Source: an uncultured Verrucomicrobiota bacterium
GTDB taxonomy: Bacteria > Verrucomicrobiota > Kiritimatiellia > CAIQIC01 > Lenti-01
DNA length: 64,000 nucleotides
Assembly: GCA_937860055.1 (NCBI GenBank)
Contig: CALMBO010000028.1
Coordinates: 147,881 to 211,880, forward strand
Direction of reading: 5' to 3'
A program made the translations under genes and the position numbers. This document shows positions 25,506 to 33,630 of the stretch, piece after piece. Numbering within the stretch: position 1 is the first letter of the stretch; each line of letters begins with the position of its first letter. Below the pieces are notes generated by a model. That model did no database searches. It saw nothing but the letters and a program-made list of their open reading frames with translations, and was not told where the DNA came from.

Positions 25506-25718
25506 ATGGAAAAATCCGGAACATGCGCCTGTTCGACGGGGCCCTGCCTCGGCGGCGTCCTTGCGGGGCTCGGGATCGGCGCGATCCTGCTGGCCGCCCT
25601 GGAGCAGTTCACGAACCGGAACCTCGAGAACTACACCATCCTCACCGTCTCGCTCGGGCTGGCCGCGATCGCGGCCGGGGCCGCTTGGGCTTGCCGCGCC
25701 CGGCGCCGCACGCAATAG
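25506..25718 (+). CDS. Small membrane protein, unknown
   Basis: 70 residues starting MEKSGTCACSTGPCLGG, with four cysteines in the first 15 residues, then two hydrophobic segments (GGVLAGLGIGAILLAALEQF and YTILTVSLGLAAIAAGAAWA) and a basic tail CRARRRTQ. The ATG is 5 bases after a GCAAGGAGAG site and 40 bp after the PEP-CTERM gene, so both could be one transcript. The N-terminal cysteine cluster might bind a metal. I do not recognise a family. Confidence 0.65.
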   Translation: MEKSGTCACSTGPCLGGVLAGLGIGAILLAALEQFTNRNLENYTILTVSLGLAAIAAGAAWACRARRRTQ

Positions 25719-25901
25719 GCGGAAATCCGCCCCCGGTCCCGCATCCGGCGCCCCCGCCGGCATTCACCCTTTTCCGCCGCCTCCCGGATTCTTTCCCTCC
25801 GTTGTCTTTTCGTGTGTTCCGGCCGTTTCCTGTTTTCCTGCTGGACTCCCTTCCCCCTCCCCCGGATTGCCTTCCGGTCCGCTCCGTGCCACAGTGGTCC
25901 C

Positions 25902-26435
25902 ATGCCCGCGCCCGCCCAGTCCACGACCCGCTACATCCGCGACGAGGCGCATTATGCAGAAGTGCTGGTGCGCGTGAGGGAGGTGGAGAAAACGCTCTGG
26001 ATCGGCACGGCCGACCTCAAGGACGTCTTCGTGATGCGCGGGAAACGGGCCCGGCCGTTTCTCGGCGAAATCGCCGATCTGATCGAACGGGGCGTCGACG
26101 TCCGCCTGATCCACGCCAAGGAACCCGGCCCCAACTTCCGGAAGGATTTCGACCGCTACCCGATCCTCGCACGGGGCCTCGAACGCGTGCTCTGCCCCCG
26201 CGTCCATTTCAAGATGCTGATCTTCGACCTGAAAACGGCCTACATCGGCTCCGCGAATCTGACCGGCGCCGGCATCGGCATGAAAAGCGACGGCCGGCGC
26301 AACTTCGAAGCGGGCATCTGGACCGGCGATCCCGCGCTCGTCTCCGCCGCCATCGCCCAGTTCGATTCCGTCTGGATGGGCGCCCATTGCGACGCCTGCC
26401 GCCGCAAGGCGTTCTGCCACGATTCGATCGTTTAA
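25902..26435 (+). CDS. Phospholipase D-like (single HKD) protein
   Basis: 177 residues from the ATG at 25902. The one HKD motif is complete: HFKMLIFDLKTAYIGSANLT (His-x-Lys-x4-Asp-x6-Gly-Ser-x-Asn), followed by NFEAGIWTGDP. The N-terminal half carries the sister fold without a second HKD (ALARVREVEKTLWIGTADL-like strand and helix pattern). Single-HKD members act as dimers, as in the Nuc nuclease and some helicase-associated PLD proteins. The C-terminus has three cysteines (CDACRRKAFC), possibly a small metal site. There is no signal peptide, so a cytoplasmic nuclease or phosphodiesterase is more likely than a lipase. Confidence 0.85.
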   Translation: MPAPAQSTTRYIRDEAHYAEVLVRVREVEKTLWIGTADLKDVFVMRGKRARPFLGEIADLIERGVDVRLIHAKEPGPNFRKDFDRYPILARGLERVLCPRVHFKMLIFDLKTAYIGSANLTGAGIGMKSDGRRNFEAGIWTGDPALVSAAIAQFDSVWMGAHCDACRRKAFCHDSIV

Positions 26436-26553
26436 GGCCGGTTCCTTCGCCGCAGGGACCGCAGAGCAGGTGCCGGAGAGGTGCCGAGGCCGGCGGCCGT
26501 TGATTCCAAGGCCGGGGGCGGCGCCCCCGGCGGCAGAACGGCATTCCTTGCGC

Positions 26554-26955
26554 CTATCGGCGGGACGGGGATTTCGCCGAACGCCGGCTTGCCCACCCCT
26601 TGTGCGCCGATGCGCCATAGGAGCCGCGCTCTTCGCGCAAGAGCCGTACGCAGTAGGAATTCAGGCTCTCGCCGCGGCGAAACGCATCCACGGTCAAGGC
26701 CTTGTGCAATTCCGGACCGACCCGGACAACGAATTTTCCCGAATATTCCTTGCCCGCCGTGGCCGCCGGCAACGGGGTCCCGTCTTTCCGGCAGATCTCG
26801 ATCCACTCTTCCACGGCCTGGCAGAGTTCCCGGTACACCTTGGCCTCGTCGGCACCGTGGATGCCGCCCAGCATGAGCCCCGGACAGGTGCCCACATAGC
26901 ATCCGTCTTCTTCCGACCATTCCACGATCTTGAGATACCGGTCGCTCGCTTTCAT
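26554..26955 (-). CDS. hicB: HicB-family antitoxin with C-terminal RHH domain
   Basis: 133 residues from the ATG at 26955, overlapping the hicA stop as ATGA. Residues 1-60 are the partial RNase-H-like HicB fold (YLKIVEWSEEDGCYVGTCPG, ELCQAVEEWIEICRKDG). Residues 70-110 are a ribbon-helix-helix DNA-binding domain (GKFVVRVGPELHKALTVDAF, GESLNSYCVRLLREE). The final 20 residues are basic and probably disordered. HicB blocks the HicA RNase and represses the operon. The order hicA-hicB is the common one. Confidence 0.92.
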   Translation of the reverse strand: MKASDRYLKIVEWSEEDGCYVGTCPGLMLGGIHGADEAKVYRELCQAVEEWIEICRKDGTPLPAATAGKEYSGKFVVRVGPELHKALTVDAFRRGESLNSYCVRLLREERGSYGASAHKGWASRRSAKSPSRR

Positions 26956-27146
26956 TTCTCCACCTCTCGAATCGCCTTCTCCACGTCCCGCTCCTGGTAT
27001 CGCTTGGCATCCTGCGAAGGATTTCCGCTCAGCGTGATCTTCGCACCGCGAACGTGCGTGAAGTTTCGATGGCTGCCTTTGCCGCCGCGATCCACGAAAC
27101 CCGCCTTCTCGAGCTCGCGAATCAACTGGCGGATCTTTTTGGGCAT
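26952..27146 (-). CDS. hicA: HicA mRNA-interferase toxin
   Basis: 64 residues. The double-stranded-RNA-binding-like fold of HicA is clear: KKIRQLIRELEKAGFVDRGG, then KGSHRNFTHVRGAKITLSGN, with the catalytic His in GSHRNF. HicA cleaves mRNA and tmRNA when free of HicB. The operon has a tandem 11-bp operator directly ahead of this start codon. GC content of the pair is slightly lower than that of the flanking genes, as is usual for mobile toxin-antitoxin units. Confidence 0.93.
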   Translation of the reverse strand: MPKKIRQLIRELEKAGFVDRGGKGSHRNFTHVRGAKITLSGNPSQDAKRYQERDVEKAIREVEK

Positions 27147-27152
27147 GGTTCA

Positions 27153-27174
27153 TAGTACCATGGTAGTACCATGG
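27153..27174. promoter_or_regulatory. hicAB operator: tandem TAGTACCATGG
   Basis: TAGTACCATGG at 27153-27163 is repeated exactly at 27164-27174, 7 bp upstream of hicA. Each unit contains the palindrome ACCATGGT or CCATGG. It is the expected size and place for binding of HicB RHH dimers. Confidence 0.7.
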
Positions 27175-27265
27175 AGTCAACCCCGCCCCCCCCCGGATGC
27201 GCACGACGCTTTAGGGCATGGGCCCCGATTCCCCGGATCGGGGGGCAACGGTCCCGGAGCGGCGC

Positions 27266-30200
27266 CTACTTGCGGACCTGGATGCCGAAGTAGTGGCAGC
27301 CGACGGGCAGGTCCGGAATCGTCAGGCTCATCGGACCGGGCGTGGCGCACGGCAGGTTGCTGTAGCCAGGCATGGGCTCGAGCGTGGCCTGGTACATGTT
27401 GGTGGCGTAGTAGACCGTGTAGGTCCGGCCCGTCATGCCGGGCCATGTGAGCTGCGGATCGCTGCTGATGGACTGCACCACCGCGGCGAAAATGGATTCC
27501 CGATCGTTCAGCAAGGTGCCGGCGATGCTTTCGTCGAAGTCCCCCATGCCGTCGCCGTCCGTGTCCTCCAGCGCCGGATCGCCGCCGAGGCCGTATTCCT
27601 CCTGCGCGGCCAGGCCGTCGCCGTCCGTGTCGCCCCACGCGTCCAGCGCGTTCTTCGGGCTGAGCCCGTGGGCTTCTTCCCATTCATCGTCCATCCCGTC
27701 GTTGTCCGTGTCGGGCGCGGCGATGGCATGGAGGCTGTAGACGCGGGTCTGTTCGTTGAAGGTGAAACGGTAGGCGCCGTTGAAAACCGAGGTGTTGCCC
27801 TGGATGTTCGCCCCGCCGCTTTCGGCGGTGTTGGTCAGGGGAACGACGGTCTGGGACTGGTCGTTGTCGCCCCAGTTGGCGCTCCAGCCGCCGTCCGCCG
27901 CGAACTTGAACTGGATGGACAGCAGGTTGGTGAAGACAAGGTCGGCGCGCCACGTGTAGTCGGCCACGAGGCACATGTTGGTCAGCCCCGGCGCCCAATC
28001 GTTGAACGTCCCCGCCACGGCCATCGAGGCGTACGCCGAATGCGGCGCGTCGTAGGCCTGCGGGTCGGTGCCGTTCTGGTATTCCTGGAGGTTGGTGTAG
28101 GCGTCGTGGTCCGGATTGCCGGCGGCATCGGGAACGTCGGGATCCAGGCCGTGGGCGGTTTCCCATTCGTCCGGCATGCCGTCGGAATCGGTGTCGGGCT
28201 CGGGCGCGGGCTCGATGCGGTAGCCTTTGGTCAGGTCGTTGAAGGTGAAGCGCACGCGGCCGTCCACCGCGCCGGCCTGGATGTTGTTGGCGCTGCACCA
28301 ATCGCCCACGCCGGACATGTCGGCGTTGGTGGCCAGTTGGTTGTCGTCGCCCCAGTTGGCGCTCCAGCCGCCGTCCGCGGCGAACTTGAACTGGACGTCG
28401 GCCGCGTTGGTCAGCTCGACGGTCCCCTGCCACGTGTAGTCGGCCACCAGCGCGAGGTTCCCCGCCGCCGCGTTCCAGCCGTTGAAGGAAGCGGCGACGG
28501 AGATTGAAGAATAGAGCGATGTTGGATTGTCCGCGACCTGCGGATCGAGGCCCGCGGCATATTCCGCGCGGTTGTCGAAGCCGTCGCCGTCGGGATTGCC
28601 GCCGCCGTCCGCCGTGCCGACCGTCAGGCCGTGCTGGGTTTCCCACAGGTCCGGCAGGCCGTCGGCGTCGGAATCCGCGCCCGTGTCGTGGATGGTCAGC
28701 GCGGGATCTCCGTAGAGGGAGAAGGTGAACCGGTTGTTCCACCAGCCGTCGGCTTCCATCTTCACCTCGGCGAGCGCCTGCCCGAACGTCGCGCCGTCGG
28801 CCACCACCTTGCGCATGAAATCGTAGCCCATCGAGGCGTTGTGCCCCTTCGCCTCGGCCGGCGACCACTGGCACGAGTAGTACCACGAGACCTGCCCCGC
28901 CGCCACCGAGGCGATCCCCCCGTCGCACAGCATGGAATAGCTGATGTTCAGGTCGTCGGACGGCTCCCCGCAGGAGCAGCTGGACATGAACAGCGCCGCC
29001 GGGCGCCCGTTGTCGAGCATCGGGCACTGGTACGAGGTGAACACCTCGCCGCCGGCGTAGACCGCCGCCCCGCGCGACCATCCGTGCGCCCACCAGAGCA
29101 CCATGCCGTAGTCGTTGGTCATCCAGTTCCGGGCGGTCGCGCCATCGAGCAGTTCTTCGTCGGAGTCGAGCACGGAGTCGTAGTTCGTGTTCACGGATCC
29201 CTGCTCGTAAAGGGTATGGGAACCGCAGCCCTGCGGGGCCAGGACGTTGTTTTCCGTATGGTATCCGAGCCAGCCGCCGTCGGTGTTGAGGTCGCTGAAG
29301 CTCTCCGGCAGCAGCCCCGCCCGGCGCCAGGCGATGTCGCCTTCCAGTTCGTAGTGGATGATTTTCCGGACAATCCCGCGCAGGATGCCGCGCCATTCCG
29401 GATTGATGGTATAGACCGGAATGCGGCCGACATAGACCTCGGGCACGAGATCCACGCCGCCCGCCAGCTCCACGTCGTTGGTCTCGTTGCCGTACAATCC
29501 GTTGCCGTCGATGTCCCAGTTGCCCGTCAGGTCGGTGTAGTAGCAGTCCACGGGATACACGTAGGCCTGGTGGTGGAGTTCCTTCATCGGCAGCTCGTTG
29601 GCCGCCGGATCCGGATTGCCGATCAGCAGGACGTACTGGATGCCCATGGAAACGTAGTGGTCCTGAAGCCATTTCCGCATCCGGTCGGCCTTGCCGTCCG
29701 GCGCCTGCCCCGTCACTTCGTTCCAGCCAGTCGCCGCGGACGCGCCATCGACCGTCGTTTCCGTCACCGTATGCACCTCGTAGCCCAGCGCGCGCTTGTG
29801 GGAAACGAGACCGTAGAGATTGGTCGAATCGGAATAGATGGCGTCCGTGGTCATGACGACGTAAACCTCGCCCGGCGCCGCGGCCGCCTTGCGCGCCGGC
29901 GCGGCGGGATACCACGCGCGGGCATCCTTGGCGTTCGCCACGAGGGCCAGGGCGTCGGCGTCCAGGACCGTGTCGGTCGCCAGGGGGTCCACCTTGCGCG
30001 CCCTCTGAAGTCCGTACGAAATCGTGAAGGACACGCGCGACACCTGCTTGAGCACGCCCCGCACGGGATTGTAGAGGGCCGGATGGATCGCCACGCGCAC
30101 GAGCTTCCAGCGGCGCATCTGCGCCACGCCCTCCAGCGTCGCCGCCGCGCCGGGCGTGTCCGCGTCGGCGCCGTAGATGGCCGTGTCCTTCCCGTCCACG

Positions 30201-30568
30201 ATGGCCTCCGCCGCGCCGTAGAACGGATCGGAATCCTCCGACGTCCTCCACGGCGGCGCCGGACGGACCGGACGGGCCAGTGGAATTTCCACGGTTTCCG
30301 CCGCGTCGACCGTCACCGCCACCGTGGACAGGTCGGCATCGGGAGGCAAGGCATAGGTGGCCATCCTCCGCGGCAGGCGCGGCCTTCCCGGCTCGGAAGA
30401 AAGAAGGGTGCCTTCCCCACCCCCGACATCCATGAAGCCCCCCGCTTCCGAAATCGAAAGCGGTGCCAAATCCATCGAAACCGCCAGGCTGTCCGCCCGG
30501 GCCATGGGCGCCAGGAACAGACCCAGGATTCCGCTAACGATTGCCAAAAACAGCCGTCTTGATCGCAT
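27266..30568 (-). CDS. Gingipain-type C25 cysteine peptidase with calcium and carbohydrate-like modules
   Basis: 1100 residues. Signal peptide MRSRRLFLAIVSGILGLFLA. A propeptide-like region is followed by the caspase-fold C25 domain (about residues 240-640): GEVYVVMTTDAIY, YVLLIGNPDP, PEVYVGRIPV, catalytic His in VLWWAHGWSRG and Cys in FMSSCSCGEP. Two copies of a module follow, each a thrombospondin-3-like calcium loop (DSDADGLPDLWETQHGL, DTDSDGMPDEWETAHGL) plus a beta-domain with FKFAADGGWSANWGD. A third calcium segment and a short beta-domain (GRTYTVYYATNM) end the protein. There is no PEP-CTERM or Por-type signal. It is probably secreted and degrades protein or matures surface proteins. 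Confidence 0.9.
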   Translation of the reverse strand: MRSRRLFLAIVSGILGLFLAPMARADSLAVSMDLAPLSISEAGGFMDVGGGEGTLLSSEPGRPRLPRRMATYALPPDADLSTVAVTVDAAETVEIPLARPVRPAPPWRTSEDSDPFYGAAEAIVDGKDTAIYGADADTPGAAATLEGVAQMRRWKLVRVAIHPALYNPVRGVLKQVSRVSFTISYGLQRARKVDPLATDTVLDADALALVANAKDARAWYPAAPARKAAAAPGEVYVVMTTDAIYSDSTNLYGLVSHKRALGYEVHTVTETTVDGASAATGWNEVTGQAPDGKADRMRKWLQDHYVSMGIQYVLLIGNPDPAANELPMKELHHQAYVYPVDCYYTDLTGNWDIDGNGLYGNETNDVELAGGVDLVPEVYVGRIPVYTINPEWRGILRGIVRKIIHYELEGDIAWRRAGLLPESFSDLNTDGGWLGYHTENNVLAPQGCGSHTLYEQGSVNTNYDSVLDSDEELLDGATARNWMTNDYGMVLWWAHGWSRGAAVYAGGEVFTSYQCPMLDNGRPAALFMSSCSCGEPSDDLNISYSMLCDGGIASVAAGQVSWYYSCQWSPAEAKGHNASMGYDFMRKVVADGATFGQALAEVKMEADGWWNNRFTFSLYGDPALTIHDTGADSDADGLPDLWETQHGLTVGTADGGGNPDGDGFDNRAEYAAGLDPQVADNPTSLYSSISVAASFNGWNAAAGNLALVADYTWQGTVELTNAADVQFKFAADGGWSANWGDDNQLATNADMSGVGDWCSANNIQAGAVDGRVRFTFNDLTKGYRIEPAPEPDTDSDGMPDEWETAHGLDPDVPDAAGNPDHDAYTNLQEYQNGTDPQAYDAPHSAYASMAVAGTFNDWAPGLTNMCLVADYTWRADLVFTNLLSIQFKFAADGGWSANWGDNDQSQTVVPLTNTAESGGANIQGNTSVFNGAYRFTFNEQTRVYSLHAIAAPDTDNDGMDDEWEEAHGLSPKNALDAWGDTDGDGLAAQEEYGLGGDPALEDTDGDGMGDFDESIAGTLLNDRESIFAAVVQSISSDPQLTWPGMTGRTYTVYYATNMYQATLEPMPGYSNLPCATPGPMSLTIPDLPVGCHYFGIQVRK

Positions 30569-30603
30569 CGCATCCCGCCAAGGTTAAAACGGTTTAGTAA
30601 AAC

Positions 30604-30632
30604 ATTTAACGCCAACAGGCCGCCCGCGTCAA
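30604..30632 (-). promoter_or_regulatory. Predicted promoter of the C25 peptidase gene
   Basis: On the minus strand TTGACG (30632-30627), 17-bp spacer, TTAAAT (30609-30604), 36 bp ahead of the start codon. It is an AT-rich patch in GC-rich surroundings. Confidence 0.55.
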
Positions 30633-30788
30633 GCGGTTGATGCAATACCCTGCGCCGGATATGGATGTATTTTGATAAACAGGGCTTTCCCTGTGCTTTT
30701 CGCCCGTTCCACCGCTTTTCCCCTATTTCCGAGGCATCCCTCTCCCGCCGCCTTGACCGCCCTGTTCCGGCGCCCTATGGTTGCCTCC

Positions 30789-31556
30789 ATGTGCGGCCGC
30801 TACGTATCGCCCGAAAAGGAAGCCATCGTCGAACGTTGGCCCAAGGTCCGTTGCGGATGCGACGGCGGCTGGAAGCCCGGCTTCAACGTCGCGCCGACCA
30901 CCCAGGTGCCCATCCTCGTCCAAGGCGGGGACGGCGGAATGGAACTCCGGGCGGCGCGCTGGGGATTGGTTCCACCCTGGTGGACGAAGGACAAGCCGCC
31001 GGCCATGACCTTCAACGCCCGCGCCGAGGATGCGGCGCAAAAGCCAACCTGGCGCGACAGCCTGCGCACCATGCGCTGCCTGCTGCCCGCCCGCGGCTGG
31101 TACGAATGGAATCCGAAGGAACCGGCGCCGGATGCCGCGGGACGCGAATCCGGCCAGCCCTATTTCTTTTTCTGCCCCGCGGAGCCCGTGTTCGCCTTCG
31201 CGGGAATCTGGTCCGCCCGGGAACGCCCCGGCGCCGCGCCCCTGCTTTCCTGCGCGCTGCTATCGACCAGGGCCGCGCCGGCCATCTCCTCCATCCATCC
31301 CCGCATGCCGGTCGTGCTCCCGCCGGAGAATCAGATCCGCTGGCTCGATCCCTCGGCGACCCCCGGCGAGGTGCAGGCCCTTCTCGCCGCCGCCTGCACG
31401 GAGTTCGCGGCCCATCCCGTCTCCACCCGCGTCAACAACGTCCGCAACGACGCCCCCGGCCTGATGTCCCCCGTCCCGCCTCCCCCCTCCCCGGCTGACA
31501 CCCTCTGCGCCTGCAAAGGCGCCCCCTGCGCCTACGTCATTTCCACATTGTTGTAG
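30789..31556 (+). CDS. SOS response-associated peptidase (HMCES/YedK family)
   Basis: 255 residues from the ATG at 30789, chosen because the family needs Cys2 exposed after Met removal: MCGRYVSPEKE. HMCES/YedK forms a thiazolidine crosslink between Cys2 and abasic sites in single-stranded DNA. Other SRAP motifs: FNVAPTTQVPIL, ARWGLVPPWWTKD, FNARAEDAAQKPTWRDSL, RCLLPARGWYEW (catalytic Glu of YEW), FAFAGIW, and the late HPRMPVVLP with active-site His. Length is usual. The last 25 residues (CACKGAPCAY) are extra. It stands alone; an ATG at 30777 in frame would displace the catalytic Cys and is rejected. Confidence 0.95.
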   Translation: MCGRYVSPEKEAIVERWPKVRCGCDGGWKPGFNVAPTTQVPILVQGGDGGMELRAARWGLVPPWWTKDKPPAMTFNARAEDAAQKPTWRDSLRTMRCLLPARGWYEWNPKEPAPDAAGRESGQPYFFFCPAEPVFAFAGIWSARERPGAAPLLSCALLSTRAAPAISSIHPRMPVVLPPENQIRWLDPSATPGEVQALLAAACTEFAAHPVSTRVNNVRNDAPGLMSPVPPPPSPADTLCACKGAPCAYVISTLL

Positions 31557-31570
31557 CTCAAGGATCCCGA

Positions 31571-31599
31571 TGTAGGCCGGGTGCCCTCACCCGGCGAAC
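31571..31599. repeat. REP-like hairpin, short copy
   Basis: TGTAGGCCGGGTGCCCTCAC then CCGGCGAAC. It is nearly identical to the first half of the copy at 20977 and lies 20 bp from a truncated RAYT gene. Confidence 0.75.
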
Positions 31600-31618
31600 T
31601 AAATTTGAAACGACCCCT

Positions 31619-31720
31619 TCACAATCCCCATCCCGCCCGACACACCTTTTGCGAATGGTTCCCCCGGCTCATCACGTGATAGACCGCCCCCGCATATTCC
31701 ACTCTCGGTTTCCTCGGCAT
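31619..31720 (-). pseudogene. Truncated REP-associated tyrosine transposase (RAYT) start
   Basis: 33 codons from the ATG at 31720: MPRKPRVEYAGAVYHVMSRG then NHSQ, which is the diagnostic N-terminus of RAYT/Y1 transposases (family pattern MxRxxRxxxPGxxYHVxxRGN). After about 25 residues the homology stops and a TGA follows; the catalytic HUH and Tyr motifs are gone. It is therefore a remnant. GAGGGAATGAGGGC precedes the start. A REP-like hairpin lies just downstream, the normal partner of such a gene. Confidence 0.75.
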
Positions 31721-31976
31721 GCCCTCATTCCCTCATACTAGCCCCCGCCCCGTCAAGCCGTTTTATAATTTATAGGACTGACCCCTTTTCGGCCGCGAAC
31801 ACCACCACCGGAGCGCGCCAGCGCGTAGGTGCCCCGGAGGCGCGATAGCGCCGGAGTAAGGCCGGAGCCGTTGGCGGCCGCCGTGCCGCCGATAGGCAAG
31901 CACGGCGGATGACAACGGCGTAGGCCGTCGGGCGAGCGGAGACGGTGGCGCGGCGTGTGCGTACGCAGACGCCGTG
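31721..31976. other. Intergenic remnant region without a gene
   Basis: An AT-rich patch (TTTTATAATTTATAGGACTG, then ACCCC) of the kind found beside RAYT elements, followed by 200 bp of GC-rich sequence with short inverted repeats (for example GCGCGCCAGCGCG, GCCGCCGTGCCGCCG). No reading frame here has a recognisable product. It probably represents decayed mobile DNA between the RAYT remnant and the Rhs module. Confidence 0.4.
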
Positions 31977-32420
31977 TCACCGGCGTAGCGAGGGGGTGGA
32001 TGGAGCAACAGAATCTACAGCATGCCGTTGTTGACGGTAGATTGCTATCGTGGCGTCATCACCATCGACCAGCTTTTCAAAGAATTGATCATCCTTTGCC
32101 CATTCCGGAAACCCAATCCGTTCGATAGTCATTCCGTCTGGGCATTGGCCAAAGTGCAGGGACCACCCAGCCGGCAAAGACGCATCAACCACCTCAAACA
32201 TTTCAACCGGATATGGATAAGGATGATCGTTGTCAGCAACAGTGTGCAGGTAAACGCGGATTCCTCCATCTTGCCATCGGGCAATCGCCAACACGGGATA
32301 GGTTTGTCCGATGGTCAAGTCCTCATCCGGGCCTTCTCTATGGATGGACTGACGTAGACGCGCTTTGACGGCTGGGGCCGGTAGTTTGTCGACAATATTG
32401 GTAATGCAGCGAACAAGCAT
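31977..32420 (-). CDS. Putative immunity protein for the upstream Rhs toxin tip
   Basis: 147 residues from the ATG at 32420, with AGGGGAC just upstream. It lies 15 bp after the Rhs gene on the same strand, the place where immunity genes sit. The sequence (MLVRCITNIVDKLPAPAVKA, HREGPDEDLTIGQTYPVLAI, GGIRVYLHTVADNDHPYPYP, FEVVDASLPAGWSLHFGQCP) is acidic and mixed alpha/beta, with no signal peptide. I do not recognise the family. GC content is clearly below that of the genome, like the toxin tip, which supports joint transfer. The immunity role is inferred from position. Confidence 0.65.
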   Translation of the reverse strand: MLVRCITNIVDKLPAPAVKARLRQSIHREGPDEDLTIGQTYPVLAIARWQDGGIRVYLHTVADNDHPYPYPVEMFEVVDASLPAGWSLHFGQCPDGMTIERIGFPEWAKDDQFFEKLVDGDDATIAIYRQQRHAVDSVAPSTPSLRR

Positions 32421-32435
32421 AGAAGTCCCCTCAAG

Positions 32436-33570
32436 TTACCTGTAGGTCTCAGCCTGATGCTTAAACTTGAAGTCCATTAACTCCCCTGTCTTGGGATCGC
32501 GAACGTAGTGGACTTCTGACCTTAAACCTGCGGCAGACTTCTCGCTGTAACTCCACTTTTCCATGCCTTTGAATTGTGGATCGCCGAGATTGTCTATGAT
32601 CTTCGTGCCTTTCCCTTGCTTGGCAGCATCGAGAACCATCTCGTCCATCAGACTCTTTGGCGTACGGCTAAACTTGTCTGCGCTCTTTGCGGCATTCAAA
32701 ACGCCCTTGGCCTTTGGACATCGTCTAATCACAGCACCAACACCGCGCGTAGCGCCACCTCCGACGCCTACTGGGGGGACAAAAGATAAAGCAGTAACTG
32801 CAGTATTCGCCACAGCCTCAGTCAACTCACGGGTGCCCTGCCGCACTTCAGCCGGATCGATTCCCCGTCCAAATTGACTTCCCTTGTCGAACAATTCTTT
32901 CTCGCCTAGTGGATCACTTATTGGCCATTCTGTTTCAAGCCCGAGCGCATCTCGATAAAGGAGAGGGTTATTCCCCTCGAACCCGTAAAGGTTCTTCCCT
33001 CCCCTTTCCTCCAGCGGATCCCTGTTAATCCACCTACCCAACGTGGTGTTGTCGAATCGATAGCCATAATAGCTCAGCCCCGCCGCCGCCTCCCACTCCT
33101 TGGAGGAGAACAGGTATCGACTCTGGAACTCCCCCGACCGGGCGAGGATGCGCCCGAAGGGGCCGTAGTGGACCGTGGAGGATGTCTGCCCGGAGGCATC
33201 TGTTGTCATAACGACGTTGCCCATGGCATCGGGATGCAGATAGTGCGTGTCCGGGCCTGCGGCGCCGGCCGTATGGGCCAGGATCCCACCGATGCCTCCC
33301 GCGCCGCCAAGCGAGCCGGAGAGGTCGGGGCCGTGAGTGTAGATTTCCTTCACGTTATTGCTTCCATCCAGCACCGCCAGCACCAGAAAACTTCCCGGAC
33401 AATATACATACCGTTCAGCGGTTGCGCCAGCCCGAACCGCCTCCACCCGCCGCCCCGTGCCGGCGTAGCGGTTGGCCAGGATGGAAACCCCATCGGCCTT
33501 GCGGGCGATGTTGGTCAGCCGGTTCTGCGCGTCGTACTGGTAGGCAAAGTTGGCGTCGCCGGTCAGACAG
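32436..33570 (-). pseudogene. 5'-truncated Rhs-family polymorphic toxin (core end plus toxin tip)
   Basis: The frame is open from the stop at 32436 back past 33567 without a proper start; a GTG at 33446 is the first possible internal start. Translation gives the end of a YD-repeat shell (FAYQYDAQNRLTNIARKADG, THYLHPDAMGNVVMTTDASG, VHYGPFGRIL, SKEWEAAAGLSYYGYR, GRWINRDPLEE) and the Rhs core terminus NLYGFEGNNPLLYRDALGL. After it comes a variable tip of about 165 residues, AT-richer, ending SEVHYVRDPKTGELMDFKFK. The tip family is unassigned. The large N-terminal shell and any secretion signal are missing, cut at the CotH/LTD gene. It is an orphan tip, as left by Rhs recombination. Confidence 0.82.
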
Positions 33571-33630
33571 CGGTTTCTTTCTGTGAAAAAACGTTTCGAC
33601 CTCCAGTCCGGATCGGGATATGATCCATCT

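Noticed and set aside
27223-27243. Terminator for the C25 gene (CCCCGAT / ATCGGGG hairpin)
   Set aside because: A 7-bp stem is present but no T-run follows on the minus strand, so the evidence is too weak to list.
31753-32008. Short minus-strand frames of 75-81 residues between the RAYT remnant and the immunity gene
   Set aside because: No ribosome site, no family resemblance and Arg/Pro-rich composition; treated as decayed DNA.
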